From: an uncultured Sulfitobacter sp.
GTDB lineage: Bacteria; Pseudomonadota; Alphaproteobacteria; Rhodobacterales; Rhodobacteraceae
Length of the DNA stretch: 64,000 bases
Reading direction: 5' to 3'
Assembly: GCF_947499945.1 (NCBI RefSeq)
Contig: NZ_CANMQD010000002.1
Span: 124,001 to 188,000, forward strand
The notes beneath the pieces are model-generated. The model ran no database searches and was not told where the DNA came from. It saw nothing but the letters and a program-made list of their open reading frames with translations. Positions within the stretch are counted from its first letter, which is position 1, and each line of letters starts with the position of its first letter. Shown here one piece after another: positions 26,354 through 36,145 of the stretch. The position numbers and the translations under genes were made by a program.

Positions 26354-26945
26354 TAGTATCGCAGCGCTTGAATCGCTTTACGGAACACCCGGTGCGCCTG
26401 CGCTACGGAAAGTATCCGATTATCTAACGCCGCTCTATCGCAAGTGGATTATGGCGTCACAGTTTTGCATCATCAGCACGGTTGGACCCGATGGCACCGA
26501 CGGTAGTCCCCGTGGGGATGATGGTCCTGTTGTTCTTGAACTAAGTCCCAAACAGTTGGCCTTACCCGATTGGCGAGGCAATCAGCGATTGGATACTTTA
26601 CGGAATATCGTCACCGACGGTCGCTTGTCGCTGATGTTTATGATCGCAGGTTCAAATAATGTGATGCGGGTGAATGGAACCGCTTGGCTCACCGACGATG
26701 ACGTGCTGCGTGCCCGATTTGACAAGAAGGGTATTAGGCCTGCAACAGTGATTATTGTAGATGTTGTAGAGATATATAGCCAATGCGCACGTGCGTTGAT
26801 GCGTTCGCAAATATGGTCAGGAGAAGACCAAAGCATTGGTTTGCCTACTGTTGGAGAGATCTTAGCAGAGGTAAGCGAAGGTGCAGAAGGTGGTCACAGA
26901 TATGACGCTGACTGGGCACCGCGTGCTGCACATACAATGTGGTGA
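26340..26945 (+). CDS. FMN-binding pyridoxamine 5'-phosphate oxidase-family protein (MSMEG_1061-like)
   Basis: A 201-aa split-barrel flavoprotein. The conserved FCIISTVGPDGTDGSPRGDDGPVV stretch (about 40-65) and LRNIVTDGRLSLMFM are those of the MSMEG_1061 group of PPOX-type proteins, which bind FMN or F420 and whose substrates are mostly unknown. The start ATG at 26340 overlaps plsC by 14 nt. A hairpin follows directly after the stop. Confidence 0.8.
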   Translation: MEKIDSIAALESLYGTPGAPALRKVSDYLTPLYRKWIMASQFCIISTVGPDGTDGSPRGDDGPVVLELSPKQLALPDWRGNQRLDTLRNIVTDGRLSLMFMIAGSNNVMRVNGTAWLTDDDVLRARFDKKGIRPATVIIVDVVEIYSQCARALMRSQIWSGEDQSIGLPTVGEILAEVSEGAEGGHRYDADWAPRAAHTMW

Positions 26946-26966
26946 CAAATCCTCGGTGAGGATTTG
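26946..26966. terminator. Hairpin between converging PPOX gene and lpd
   Basis: CAAATCCTC-GGT-GAGGATTTG is a perfect 9-bp stem starting directly at the PPOX stop codon, in the 67-bp gap before the 3' end of lpd. There is no U-tract, so its strength as an intrinsic terminator is uncertain. Confidence 0.5.
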
Positions 26967-27012
26967 AGGGCAGACTTTGCATCAAAGCCTACCCCCTTAA
27001 CAATCGCACAAG

Positions 27013-28401
27013 TTACATGTGAATTGCGCCGTCGCCGCAGGCCAGTGCAGCTTCGCGCACCGCTTCCGAATATGTCGGGTGTGCGTGACATGTCATTGCC
27101 AAGTCCTGTGCGGATGCGCCAAATTCCATTGCAACGCAAACCTCATGGATCAGGTCTCCTGCGGCTGGGCCAATGATGTGACAGCCCAGAATGCGGTCGG
27201 TTTCCTTATCAGCGAGCAGCTTTACAAAACCATCACCGGAAAAATTCGCTTTAGCGCGAGCGTTGCCCATGAAGCTGAATTTACCGACCTTATAGGCGCG
27301 GCCCGCTGCTTTGAGCGTCTCTTCAGTCTCCCCCACGTTTGCAACCTCGGGATGTGTGTAGATCACGCCTGGAATGACGGAGTAATTTACGTGGCCATGC
27401 TGTCCTGCAATTTGTTCAGCAGCGGCCATGCCTTCGTCTTCCGCTTTGTGCGCGAGCATGGGTCCTTCGATGACATCACCGATAGCATAAATGCCTTTCA
27501 CGGAGGTTTCCCAGTGATCGTTCACTTGGATCTGACCGCGATCGGTCATCTGGATGTCCAAAACTTCAAGGCCGAGCCCATCCTTGAAGGGGCGGCGACC
27601 CGTTGCAAGCAATACAGTATCAGCATCAATGACATGTTCGCTGTCATCTTTGCGCAGTTTATAGGTGACTTTCGCCTTGGATTTGGTGGCTTCGGTCCCT
27701 TGGACAGCCGCCCCCATAATGAAATTTAGCCCCTGTTTCTTGAGCATTCTTTGGAATTGTTTGCTCACCTCTGCATCCATGCCTGGGGTGATGTGATCGA
27801 GAAACTCAACAACCGTCACTTCCGAGCCAAGGCGCGCATAGACCGAGCCAAGCTCAAGTCCGATAACGCCTGCGCCGATCACGACCATTTTTTTCGGAAC
27901 CTTGCCAAGCTCCAACGCGCCTGTGGAGGTCACGACGACTTTTTCATCAATCTCGACGCCTTTGAGGGGGGACGGCTCTGATCCGGAAGCAATGATGATA
28001 TTCTTAGCCTCATGGACCTCATCGCCGACCTTAACCTTGCCCGCTGCTGGGATGGATGCCCACCCCTTGATCCAGTCTACTTTGTTCTTTTTGAACAAAA
28101 ATTCGATGCCTTTAGTGTTGGTGTCGATGGTGGACTGTTTATACTTTTGCATCTGCGGCCAGTCGACTGAGGGGCTTTTGCCTTTGAGACCCATCTCGGC
28201 GAAGTTATGCTCCGCTTCGTGTAGCATATGGGAGGCGTGCAGGAGCGCTTTGGACGGGATGCAGCCGGTGTTCAGGCAAGTGCCGCCGAGGGTTTCACGC
28301 CCCTCAACGCAAGCCGTCTTCAGGCCAAGTTGCGCACAGCGGATGGCCGCAACATAGCCGCCGGGGCCAGCTCCGATAATGATGACATCATAGCTCGACA
28401 T
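27013..28401 (-). CDS. lpdA: Dihydrolipoyl dehydrogenase (E3)
   Basis: FAD enzyme that reoxidises the dihydrolipoyl groups of the 2-oxoglutarate (and possibly pyruvate) dehydrogenase E2. In 462 aa the FAD motif GAGPGG is at 10-15, the redox disulfide is Cys42-Cys47 in [13 protein letters not shown], and the C-terminal HAHPTYSEA carries the catalytic His-Glu dyad. The start at 28401 gives [12 protein letters not shown]; the frame to 28443 adds unconserved residues. It is the last gene of the suc run, separated from sucB by three unrelated small genes. Confidence 0.96.
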   Translation of the reverse strand: MSSYDVIIIGAGPGGYVAAIRCAQLGLKTACVEGRETLGGTCLNTGCIPSKALLHASHMLHEAEHNFAEMGLKGKSPSVDWPQMQKYKQSTIDTNTKGIEFLFKKNKVDWIKGWASIPAAGKVKVGDEVHEAKNIIIASGSEPSPLKGVEIDEKVVVTSTGALELGKVPKKMVVIGAGVIGLELGSVYARLGSEVTVVEFLDHITPGMDAEVSKQFQRMLKKQGLNFIMGAAVQGTEATKSKAKVTYKLRKDDSEHVIDADTVLLATGRRPFKDGLGLEVLDIQMTDRGQIQVNDHWETSVKGIYAIGDVIEGPMLAHKAEDEGMAAAEQIAGQHGHVNYSVIPGVIYTHPEVANVGETEETLKAAGRAYKVGKFSFMGNARAKANFSGDGFVKLLADKETDRILGCHIIGPAAGDLIHEVCVAMEFGASAQDLAMTCHAHPTYSEAVREAALACGDGAIHM

Positions 28402-28485
28402 GGGGTTCTCCTTGGTCAAATTTAGGGGGTGCGGGGCGTACAACGAGCGTACCGCCCCAGTACACCGATGTGGAGGAAGCTGACA

Positions 28486-28875
28486 TTAAAGTAATGCTGC
28501 CGTGAGCATGGCAACAGTGGCGAGTAGTCCGATCAACCAGACAAGCGAGCGCCATGGTGACAGGCCAAATACATATGCTGGCACATAGAGGACCCGTGCT
28601 CCGAGATAGATATAGGCACATGCAGCGGTGTAGGGTGTGTTCTGCTCGGAGAGTTGGGTCGCGAGCACGGCGATGGTGAAGAGGATCAGTGCCTCGAAGT
28701 GGTTGTTCATGGCGCGCTGCAAGCGGCCCGCGATCCCTGTGAGTTGGATTGGTGTGTCGCGTGGGCCTGCTGCCTTCTTCGTCCCGACTTGCGCGACAGA
28801 AGTGGCCGAGTAGGCGCAAAATTGCAGCACTTGCAGGAGGGCCGCGAGGGTGAGGACGGTGAGTTCAGGTGTCAT
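28486..28875 (-). CDS. MAPEG-family membrane protein
   Basis: A 129-aa four-helix membrane protein. Helices fall at about 3-25, 58-78, 85-103 and 108-128. The RAMNNHFEALILFTIAVL and ARVLYVPAYVFG segments are the MAPEG (membrane-associated eicosanoid/glutathione metabolism) signatures. Bacterial members are mostly uncharacterised; some act on glutathione conjugates. Its ATG overlaps the upstream stop as TAATG. Confidence 0.82.
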   Translation of the reverse strand: MTPELTVLTLAALLQVLQFCAYSATSVAQVGTKKAAGPRDTPIQLTGIAGRLQRAMNNHFEALILFTIAVLATQLSEQNTPYTAACAYIYLGARVLYVPAYVFGLSPWRSLVWLIGLLATVAMLTAALL

Positions 28876-29138
28876 TATGCGGTCTCTATGAAAAAGTGGC
28901 TGGCGTGGGTGACGGTGTTTGCGTCATCGGAGTGCAGCGCGTTTGAGCGGGTGATCCATTGCTCCGCGCGGGGGCGGTCGTTGACGGACATCAGCGCAAA
29001 GGCGTGGGTGGTGCTGTCGGCATCGCGCCAGATTTGCAGCACGCCAAGGCCCGCGTCGCGGCGTGCCTCATCGTCGGCGGCGAAGGCGGTTTGCCATTGG
29101 GCGAAATCGGTGACTTCGTAGTGGGCGATGAGTTGCAT
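28875..29138 (-). CDS. Small protein with likely antibiotic-monooxygenase-like (dimeric alpha+beta barrel) fold
   Basis: An 87-aa cytoplasmic protein without cysteines or catalytic motifs that I can recognise. The start MQLIAHYEVTDFAQWQTAFAADDEARRDAG and the following IWRDADSTTHAFALMSVNDRPRA follow the beta-alpha-beta pattern of ABM/Dabb-like proteins. It sits between an L,D-transpeptidase gene and a MAPEG gene, coupled to the latter. Function unknown. Confidence 0.6.
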   Translation of the reverse strand: MQLIAHYEVTDFAQWQTAFAADDEARRDAGLGVLQIWRDADSTTHAFALMSVNDRPRAEQWITRSNALHSDDANTVTHASHFFIETA

Positions 29139-29198
29139 GTTGGTTCTTTTCCCTTAAAGGCGTTGAAGACGGGAGCATGGCATCTGGACGTCATGGTA

Positions 29199-29738
29199 TC
29201 AGGCTTCTATCTTAATTGGTGTTCCGTTTGGGACATGCGCCCATATTTCACGCATCTCCTTGTTTGATACGGCGATGCATCCATCGGTCCAATCCCAAGC
29301 GAGGTGGAGGGTGCGGAGCCATCCCCAACCGTTTGCGATCCCGTGGATCATGATGAAGCCTCCCGGATCGTCGCCCTTGGCTGTGGCTGCGGCAATGTCT
29401 TGTACGTTGGGATAGGAAATATGCAAGCTGAGGTATGCGAAGCTCCCATCGTTGCGCCAATCTATTTCATAGAGACCCTCGGGTGTACGTTCATCACCCT
29501 CGCGCTCTTTATGACCATCATCACCTGCTGCGCCCAAGCTGATTTTATACGAGGCGAATACCTCGCCGTTGCGGGATAGAGTGAGCACACGCTCTGACTT
29601 ATCGACTTCGATAAGGTCAGCTTGTTCCATTAATTCAACCAAGGGCGGCGGCGTTACCAGATCAAGCCGTGCCATTACCATCGTGTAGGCTGGGATTGCC
29701 ACGGCCAAGATCGCAATGAAGAGCAATAGGCGCTTCAT
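29199..29738 (-). CDS. L,D-transpeptidase (YkuD-family) protein
   Basis: A 179-aa periplasmic enzyme anchored or exported by an N-terminal hydrophobic segment (2-22). The YkuD core ends with the catalytic motif: His132 (MIHGIAN) and Cys154 in WTDGCIAVSN. Such enzymes cross-link peptidoglycan through 3-3 bonds or attach proteins to it. It lies 49 bp after sucB on the same strand, an unexpected neighbour for a central-metabolism operon. Confidence 0.88.
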   Translation of the reverse strand: MKRLLLFIAILAVAIPAYTMVMARLDLVTPPPLVELMEQADLIEVDKSERVLTLSRNGEVFASYKISLGAAGDDGHKEREGDERTPEGLYEIDWRNDGSFAYLSLHISYPNVQDIAAATAKGDDPGGFIMIHGIANGWGWLRTLHLAWDWTDGCIAVSNKEMREIWAHVPNGTPIKIEA

Positions 29739-29787
29739 ATGCGACCCCCTCCGCAGAGTGGGCGTTGGCCTATGGCAATCGCTGGGA

Positions 29788-31320
29788 TCACAAATCCATC
29801 AACAGGCGACGTGGATCCTCAAGCGCTTCTTTCACGCGCACAAGGAACGTCACCGCGCCTTTGCCGTCGACGATGCGGTGATCATAGCTGAGGGCGAGGT
29901 ACATCATTGGGCGGATCACGACTTCGCCGTTGATTGCCATGGGGCGGTCTTGGATTTTGTGCATGCCGAGGATGCCGGACTGTGGCGGGTTCAGGATGGG
30001 TGATGACATGAGCGAGCCGTAGACGCCACCGTTGGAGATGGTGAAGGTGCCGCCCTGCATTTCAGCCATTGAGAGTTTGCCGTCACGGGCGCGGGCGCCT
30101 TTTTCTGCGATAGCTTTTTCGATTGTCGCAAAAGACATGGCGTCGGCGTCACGGATGACGGGAACGACGAGACCTGTGGGCGTGCCTGCGGCGATGCCCA
30201 TGTGCACGAAATTCTTATAGACCACATCGGTGCCGTCGATTTCGGCGTTCACTTCGGGCACTTCGCGCAGAGCATGCACGCAAGCCTTGGTGAAGAAGGA
30301 CATGAAGCCAAGTTTCACGCCGTGTTTTTTGAGGAAGAGGTCTTTGTACTCGTTGCGCAGTGCCATCACCTCGGTCATGTCGACCTCGTTGTAGGTGGTG
30401 AGCATGGCGGCCGTGTTTTGACTCTCTTTCAGACGGCGTGCGATGGTCTGGCGCAGGCGGGTCATTTTAACGCGCTCTTCGCGGGAGGCGTCGTCCGCAG
30501 AGGAAGGTGCGCGTGGAGCAGCAGGGGCTGAAGCGGGTGCTGATTTGCCCATTTCGAGAGCCTTGGCAACATCTTCTTTCATCACGCGGCCATCGCGGCC
30601 TGTGCCTGTGACTTGATCGCGGCTGACGCCTGCCTCTGCCATGGCTTTCTTTGCGGAGGGGGCGTCTTCGACGTCCTTGCTGCCGCTTGCCGGATTTTGT
30701 GCGGCGGGGGCGGGGGCAACCTCGGATGCGGGAGCACTCGCAGCGGCACCTGCGCCTGAGGAGATAACGGCGAGTTTGGCTTTTGCGTCGACGGTGTCGC
30801 CTTCATTGGCGATGATCTCGGTCAGGGTGCCCGCTGCGGGGCTTGGTACTTCGACGGAGACTTTGTCGGTTTCAAGTTCACAGAGCATTTCGTCTTGGGC
30901 GACGGTATCGCCAACCTTTTTGAACCATGTGCTCACGGTTGCTTCTGTTACGCTTTCACCCAGGGTGGGGACCATTACATCGACCGCTTCGCCAGATTCA
31001 GCAGTAGCAGCGGGCGATTGTGCGGCGGCACCTTCGGTTTGGGCAGCTTCCTTGGCTTTAGGTGCGGCTGTGGAGCCTGCATCCCCTTCTGACACCATGG
31101 CAAGGAGGGCGTCTACGCCTACCGTCTCCCCTTCAGCGGCGACAATTTCGGACAAGGTGCCTGCAACGGGGCTGGGCACTTCGACGGTGACTTTGTCCGT
31201 CTCAAGCTCGCAGAGCATTTCATCGACGGCGACGGTATCGCCTGCTTTTTTGAACCATGTGGCTACGGTGGCCTCGGTTACGGATTCACCTAAGGTCGGG
31301 ACGCGGACTTCGCTGCTCAT
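29788..31320 (-). CDS. sucB: Dihydrolipoyl succinyltransferase (E2 of 2-oxoglutarate dehydrogenase), two lipoyl domains
   Basis: E2 core of the 2-oxoglutarate dehydrogenase complex. At 510 aa it is longer than the roughly 400-aa E. coli enzyme because it carries two lipoyl domains: residues 5-78 with lipoyl Lys43 and 115-188 with Lys153, exactly 110 residues apart and nearly identical ([14 protein letters not shown] and [14 protein letters not shown]). Ala/Pro linkers flank an E3/E1-binding domain (about 218-253), then the catalytic domain with SYDHRIVDG near the C-terminus. The ATG overlaps the sucA stop by 4 nt. Confidence 0.96.
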   Translation of the reverse strand: MSSEVRVPTLGESVTEATVATWFKKAGDTVAVDEMLCELETDKVTVEVPSPVAGTLSEIVAAEGETVGVDALLAMVSEGDAGSTAAPKAKEAAQTEGAAAQSPAATAESGEAVDVMVPTLGESVTEATVSTWFKKVGDTVAQDEMLCELETDKVSVEVPSPAAGTLTEIIANEGDTVDAKAKLAVISSGAGAAASAPASEVAPAPAAQNPASGSKDVEDAPSAKKAMAEAGVSRDQVTGTGRDGRVMKEDVAKALEMGKSAPASAPAAPRAPSSADDASREERVKMTRLRQTIARRLKESQNTAAMLTTYNEVDMTEVMALRNEYKDLFLKKHGVKLGFMSFFTKACVHALREVPEVNAEIDGTDVVYKNFVHMGIAAGTPTGLVVPVIRDADAMSFATIEKAIAEKGARARDGKLSMAEMQGGTFTISNGGVYGSLMSSPILNPPQSGILGMHKIQDRPMAINGEVVIRPMMYLALSYDHRIVDGKGAVTFLVRVKEALEDPRRLLMDL

Positions 31321-34280
31321 GATTTGGATCCTTTAACGGTAAGCGCATCGTTCACGAGTGCGGCTTGTTGTGCTTTGTGTTGGGAGGCGAGGCCGGTTGC
31401 AGGCGATGCTGCGGTGGCGCGGCCAGCGTAGACGGGGCGGGTGTGCGTGGCCTTGATACGGCCCAGCACCCATTCGATGTTTGGCTCGATAAAGCTCCAT
31501 GCACCTTGGTTCTTTGGCTCCTCCTGACACCAGACCATCTCTGCGTTTTTAAAGCGTTCAAGCTCTTTCACGGCAGATTGGGCGGGGAAGGGATAGAATT
31601 GTTCGAACCGCATGAGGTAGACATCGTCGATACCGCGGGAGTCACGCTCCTCAAGCAGGTCATAGTAGACTTTGCCGGAGCACATGACGACGCGTTTGAT
31701 TTTGTCGTCTTCCACCAGTTTGGTGTCGGAGTTGCCCTGCTGGGCGTCATCCCAGAGCACGCGATGAAAGCTGCTGCCTGTGGTGAATTCCTCGGCCTTG
31801 CTGACAGCCATTTTGTGGCGCAGCAGAGATTTGGGGGTCATCAGCATCAGCGGCTTGCGATAGCTGCGGTGCAGCTGGCGGCGCAGGATGTGGAAGTAGT
31901 TGGCCGGTGTGGTGCAGTTTGCCACGATCCAGTTGTCGCCGCCGCACATGGTGAGGAAACGCTCCAGACGGGCGGAGGAATGCTCTGGACCTTGGCCTTC
32001 ATAGCCGTGGGGCATAAGGCAGACGAGGCCCGACATGCGCAGCCATTTGCTCTCGCCTGACGAGATGAACTGGTCGAACATGATCTGTGCACCGTTCGCG
32101 AAATCGCCGAATTGCGCTTCCCACAGGGTCAGCGCGTTCGGCTCTGCTAGCGAGTAGCCATATTCGAAACCGAGTACCGCATATTCGGAGAGCATGGAGT
32201 CGATGACTTCATATTCGGCCTGACCCTTGCGGATGTGGTTGAGCGGGTAATAGCGTTCTTCGGTGTCCTGATTGATCAGGGCGGAGTGGCGCTGAGAGAA
32301 GGTGCCGCGTGCGGAATCCTGTCCTGAAAGGCGTACCTTGTACCCTTCGGTGAGCAACGAGCCAAAAGCGAGTGCCTCGGCAGTGGCCCAGTCAAACCCT
32401 TCACCGCTGTCGAGCATTGCGGCCTTTGCCTCCAGCAAGCGGGCCACTGTTTTATGCAGCGGGTAGCCGTCGGGGGCGGTGCTAATGGCCTTGCCCACTT
32501 CGGCTAATGTTTCAGGCTCTACCGCAGTTTTGCCGCGCTGGTATTTCTTTTCAGTAGGACGGCTCAGATTTGACCATTTTCCGTCCAGCCAGTCGGCCTT
32601 GTTGGGGCGGTATTCTTTGCCAGCCTCGAACTCGTCGTTCATCTTGGCCTGGAACTGTGCTTTGAGATCCTCGATCTCGCCCTCTGGGATGAGGCCGTCC
32701 TTTACCAAGCGGTCGGTATAAAGGGTGAGCGTGGTCTTCTGCTTTTTGATCTTCTTATACATGACAGGGTTTGTGAACATCGGTTCATCCCCCTCATTAT
32801 GACCAAAGCGGCGGTAGCAGATGAGGTCGATGACCACGTCTTTGTGAAACTTCTGGCGGAATTCTGTAGCGACGCGGGCGGCGTGCACAACGGCCTCGGG
32901 GTCATCACCGTTGACGTGGAAAATCGGCGCTTCAACGACCAGCGCGTTGTCGGTTGGATAGGGGGAGGAGCGCGAGAAGTGGGGTGCAGTAGTGAAACCG
33001 ATCTGATTGTTGACCACGATATGCATGGTGCCCCCCGTACGGTGACCGCGCAGACCCGACAGGGCGAAACATTCCGCCACAACGCCTTGGCCTGCGAAGG
33101 CCGCATCGCCGTGCAGCAGGATCGGCATCACGGCAGTGCGGTCTTTGTCGCCCAACTGGTCCTGCTTGGCGCGGACTTTGCCGATCACGACAGGGTTTAC
33201 GGCCTCAAGGTGGGAGGGGTTGGCGGTCAAGCTGAGGTGCACGGTGTTGCCGTCAAACTCACGGTCACTGGACGCACCAAGGTGATATTTAACATCGCCT
33301 GAGCCATCGACGTCCTCGGGCTTGAAACTGCCGCCCTGAAATTCGTTGAAGATGGCGCGGTAGGGTTTTTGCATGACGTTTGCGAGGACAGAGAGACGAC
33401 CGCGGTGCGGCATGCCAATCACGATATCTTGGACGCCGAGGTTGCCGCCGCGTTTGATGATCTGCTCCATCGCCGGGATCAGGCTTTCGCCGCCATCAAG
33501 GCCGAAGCGCTTCGTGCCCATGTATTTGACGTGCAGGAATTTCTCGAAGCCCTCGGCCTCGACCAGCTTGTTCAGGATCGCTTTGCGGCCCTGTTTGGTG
33601 AACTGGATTTCCTTGCCGTAGCCCTCGATCCGCTCCTTGAGCCACGCGGCCTCTTCGGGGTTGGAGATGTGCATATATTGCAGGGCGAACGTGCCGCAAT
33701 AGGTGGCTTTGAGGATGTCCGTGATCTGGCGCATGGTGGCAATTTGCAGGCCAAGCACGTTGTCGATGAAGATGGGGCGATCCATGTCGGCCTCGGTGAA
33801 GCCGTAGGACTTCGGGTCCATCTCCGGGTGGTTGGTGGTTTCGCGCATGCCAAGCGGATCAAGATCGGCGGCGAGGTGGCCACGGATGCGGAAGGCGCGG
33901 ATGATCATGAGCGCACGGATACTGTCGAGCACAGCACGTTGGATTTGATCGTCTGACAGCTCAACGTTTGCGGCCTTGGCCTTCTCGGCGATCTTGCCGC
34001 CTGCGGCCTTCGCTTCGGCTGGCCATTCGCCTGTGAGGGCGTTGGTGAGATCATCGGCGGGCATGGGGGGCCAGTCGGTGCGCGCCCAGCTTGGGCCTGT
34101 GGCTTCGGCCTTGACGTCATTGCCATCGTCACCGAGCGCTTTGAAAAACTCTTGCCAGCTCTCGTCTACCGCATTGGGGTCGTTGGCATAGCGCGCATAC
34201 ATTTGCTCCAGATACTCGGCATTGTGGCCTTGCATGAAGGAGGAGGCGTGAAATTGGTCGTTGGCTGGATGGTCGGTCAT
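31317..34280 (-). CDS. sucA: 2-oxoglutarate dehydrogenase E1 component
   Basis: Thiamine-diphosphate enzyme of 987 aa that decarboxylates 2-oxoglutarate and succinylates E2. Visible landmarks are the N-terminal [24 protein letters not shown], the [14 protein letters not shown] segment, [13 protein letters not shown] with the ThDP-binding core, and [21 protein letters not shown] in the C-terminal half. The start ATG at 34280 is followed by the family's N-terminal helix. A 401-bp leader with a large hairpin separates it from sucD. Confidence 0.97.
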   Translation of the reverse strand: MTDHPANDQFHASSFMQGHNAEYLEQMYARYANDPNAVDESWQEFFKALGDDGNDVKAEATGPSWARTDWPPMPADDLTNALTGEWPAEAKAAGGKIAEKAKAANVELSDDQIQRAVLDSIRALMIIRAFRIRGHLAADLDPLGMRETTNHPEMDPKSYGFTEADMDRPIFIDNVLGLQIATMRQITDILKATYCGTFALQYMHISNPEEAAWLKERIEGYGKEIQFTKQGRKAILNKLVEAEGFEKFLHVKYMGTKRFGLDGGESLIPAMEQIIKRGGNLGVQDIVIGMPHRGRLSVLANVMQKPYRAIFNEFQGGSFKPEDVDGSGDVKYHLGASSDREFDGNTVHLSLTANPSHLEAVNPVVIGKVRAKQDQLGDKDRTAVMPILLHGDAAFAGQGVVAECFALSGLRGHRTGGTMHIVVNNQIGFTTAPHFSRSSPYPTDNALVVEAPIFHVNGDDPEAVVHAARVATEFRQKFHKDVVIDLICYRRFGHNEGDEPMFTNPVMYKKIKKQKTTLTLYTDRLVKDGLIPEGEIEDLKAQFQAKMNDEFEAGKEYRPNKADWLDGKWSNLSRPTEKKYQRGKTAVEPETLAEVGKAISTAPDGYPLHKTVARLLEAKAAMLDSGEGFDWATAEALAFGSLLTEGYKVRLSGQDSARGTFSQRHSALINQDTEERYYPLNHIRKGQAEYEVIDSMLSEYAVLGFEYGYSLAEPNALTLWEAQFGDFANGAQIMFDQFISSGESKWLRMSGLVCLMPHGYEGQGPEHSSARLERFLTMCGGDNWIVANCTTPANYFHILRRQLHRSYRKPLMLMTPKSLLRHKMAVSKAEEFTTGSSFHRVLWDDAQQGNSDTKLVEDDKIKRVVMCSGKVYYDLLEERDSRGIDDVYLMRFEQFYPFPAQSAVKELERFKNAEMVWCQEEPKNQGAWSFIEPNIEWVLGRIKATHTRPVYAGRATAASPATGLASQHKAQQAALVNDALTVKGSKS

Positions 34281-34681
34281 GTGATTACCTCAGCAGAAGA
34301 TATGCGCGCGCTTACGGTTTCTAAGGCGCTGGAGTAGGCGGGCTGGAACGGGTTCGACGCGAGGCTTAGTAGTACAGCAGATGTCGCGAGCGAATTGGTT
34401 TAGGATCTCGGGGGACACTTCGTTTGAATCATAAGTGACCACACTTGGGCTTTCATGAAGCTTATGCAGAACGATTTTTAGCGATGGCGGAGGGCTGGAA
34501 GTTGCCCGATTAATAGCGTTGATATCTGCGAAGCCAATTGATGGGGCCGTCATCAATAGTGGCAATAGGCTGGTTCGGACGAAGGCCGAGCATTTCCCAA
34601 CCGCCCCCACGGGCGGGGAATTCTTCCCCACCCTCGGTCGGGAAATGCCCTTTGTGGCAATATCCGAGCGTTGCCTGGTCA
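34281..34681. other. 401-bp spacer between sucD and sucA
   Basis: Apart from the long inverted repeat at 34590-34648, I see no gene here. A minus-strand open frame of about 130 codons fills the spacer but has no ribosome-binding site or recognisable sequence, and it is rejected. A weak purine run (GAGG) precedes the sucA ATG. The spacer probably holds a sucA promoter or an mRNA-processing site; nothing else is recognised. Confidence 0.5.
34590..34648. repeat. Long imperfect inverted repeat directly after sucD
   Basis: The outer arms GCATTTCCCAACCG (34590-34603) and CGGTCGGGAAATGC (34635-34648) pair at 13 of 14 positions. Inside, GGGcGGGGAA (34611-34620) pairs with TTCCCCaCCC (34624-34633) round a 3-nt loop with one mismatch. 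The whole forms one long two-part hairpin beginning 34 bp past the sucD stop. There is no U-tract. It may be an RNA-processing/stability element, an attenuator lowering read-through from sucCD to sucAB, or a REP-like repeat. Confidence 0.6.
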
Positions 34682-35569
34682 TTAGCCTTTTGCGATCGCT
34701 TCTTGCACGGCTTCACCCAGTGTTGCGGGGCTGTCGGCCACCACAATACCAGCTTCGCGCATGGCGTTGATTTTGCTTTCCGCATCGCCTTTGCCGCCAG
34801 CGACAATCGCGCCTGCGTGGCCCATGCGGCGGCCGGGAGGGGCTGTGCGGCCTGCGATGAAGCCTGCGGTGGGTTTCCAGCGGCCTTTTTTACGCTCGTC
34901 CGCGAGGAACTGGGCGGCTTCTTCTTCGGCGGAGCCGCCGATTTCGCCGATCATGATGATGGACTGTGTCTCAGGGTCGGCGAGGAACATTTCCAGGACG
35001 TCGATATGCTCGGTCCCTTTGATAGGGTCGCCGCCGATGCCTACTGCGGAGGATTGGCCGAGGCCGAGATCGGTGGTCTGTTTGACCGCCTCATAGGTGA
35101 GCGTGCCGGAGCGCGAGACAACACCGCAAGAGCCGCGTTTGTGAATGTGGCCGGGCATGATGCCGATTTTGCACGCGTCAGGCGTGATCACACCGGGGCA
35201 GTTGGGGCCGATCAGGCGGGACTTGGAGCCGTCCAGCGCACGCTTTACGCGCATCATGTCGAGAACTGGAATGCCTTCGGTGATGCAAACGATCAATTCG
35301 ATTTCTGCGTCAATCGCCTCAAGGATGGAATCAGCTGCGAAGGGGGGCGGGACATAGATTACGGTGGCGTTCGCGTCGGTGACGTGACGCGCTTCGTGCA
35401 CGGAATTGAAGACGGGCAGGTCAAGGTGGCTTTGACCGCCTTTGCCGGGGGTGACGCCGCCGACCATTTTGGTGCCGTATGCAATCGCTTGCTCGGTGTG
35501 GAACGTGCCTTGGGAGCCGGTTAGGCCCTGACAGATTACTTTAGTGTTCTCGTCGATAAGTACGGCCAT
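34682..35569 (-). CDS. sucD: Succinyl-CoA synthetase alpha subunit
   Basis: A 295-aa CoA-binding and phosphohistidine subunit. The N-terminal CoA fold has [13 protein letters not shown] (17-29); the active-site histidine is in [16 protein letters not shown] near residue 245; LIGPNCPG is the other conserved box. With SucC it makes ATP or GTP from succinyl-CoA. It is separated from sucC by a small secreted-protein gene, whereas sucC and sucD usually abut. Confidence 0.97.
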   Translation of the reverse strand: MAVLIDENTKVICQGLTGSQGTFHTEQAIAYGTKMVGGVTPGKGGQSHLDLPVFNSVHEARHVTDANATVIYVPPPFAADSILEAIDAEIELIVCITEGIPVLDMMRVKRALDGSKSRLIGPNCPGVITPDACKIGIMPGHIHKRGSCGVVSRSGTLTYEAVKQTTDLGLGQSSAVGIGGDPIKGTEHIDVLEMFLADPETQSIIMIGEIGGSAEEEAAQFLADERKKGRWKPTAGFIAGRTAPPGRRMGHAGAIVAGGKGDAESKINAMREAGIVVADSPATLGEAVQEAIAKG

Positions 35570-35618
35570 GATAGTCCTCTTTCAGTGTCTTTTGCGCTGT
35601 GGCGCGGGGCGGTGCGCC

Positions 35619-36140
35619 CTATTGTTTGATGTGGTCGAGCGGCAGCAGACGCTCGACGTTGATGAATGTCTCGGTGCCCGATGCGCCGTCGCGCGCGCCC
35701 ACCTGCACCACTGCGATGCGGTTGGGGTTGAGCTGTGCAGCGGCGATGAAAGCGGTGCCATTTGCGCGGGCGAAGCCTTCGGGGACTTTTGCTTTTCTAT
35801 CTGCAAGCCCCTCTTGCTTCAGCCCCAGTCCGACCCATTTGATCGCCGTTTGCAGATCAAACCCGTCAAAGGCGACTTCGCAGCGGCGGTCCGTGCCTAT
35901 GGTCTGCGCGCGCCCCGTCACGGGGGAGGGGGCGGCGGAGGTGAACGGATCGAGATTGTAGAAGTCGATCCTTGCCCCTGACGGGCCGATGTTGGCTTGA
36001 GCCGTTTGCGCGGTCAGGCGCGGGTTGAAGCAGTGATCGGCGAAGGCGCGCCCTACGGTTGCTGCATCTTGCGCGGCCACAGCGCTGCCTGCCACCAAAG
36101 CGGTGGTCAGACAGAGGGTTGTGGCGCATGCAGCATTCAT
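35619..36140 (-). CDS. Secreted protein of unknown function inserted between sucC and sucD
   Basis: A 173-aa protein with a good signal peptide (1-23, cleavage near AVAA). The mature part has two or three cysteines (FADHCFNPR, RRCEVAF) and the segment IKWVGLGLKQEGLADRKAKVP. I do not recognise a family with known function. It starts 5 bp after the sucC stop and ends 49 bp before sucD, on the same strand, so it is almost certainly co-transcribed with succinyl-CoA synthetase. Confidence 0.72.
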   Translation of the reverse strand: MNAACATTLCLTTALVAGSAVAAQDAATVGRAFADHCFNPRLTAQTAQANIGPSGARIDFYNLDPFTSAAPSPVTGRAQTIGTDRRCEVAFDGFDLQTAIKWVGLGLKQEGLADRKAKVPEGFARANGTAFIAAAQLNPNRIAVVQVGARDGASGTETFINVERLLPLDHIKQ

Positions 36141-36145
36141 TGTGA

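Noticed and set aside
34290-34682. Minus-strand frame of about 130 codons in the sucD-sucA spacer
   Set aside because: It has no ribosome-binding site or protein-like conservation signal, covers the large hairpin and overlaps the sucD stop. Probably chance.
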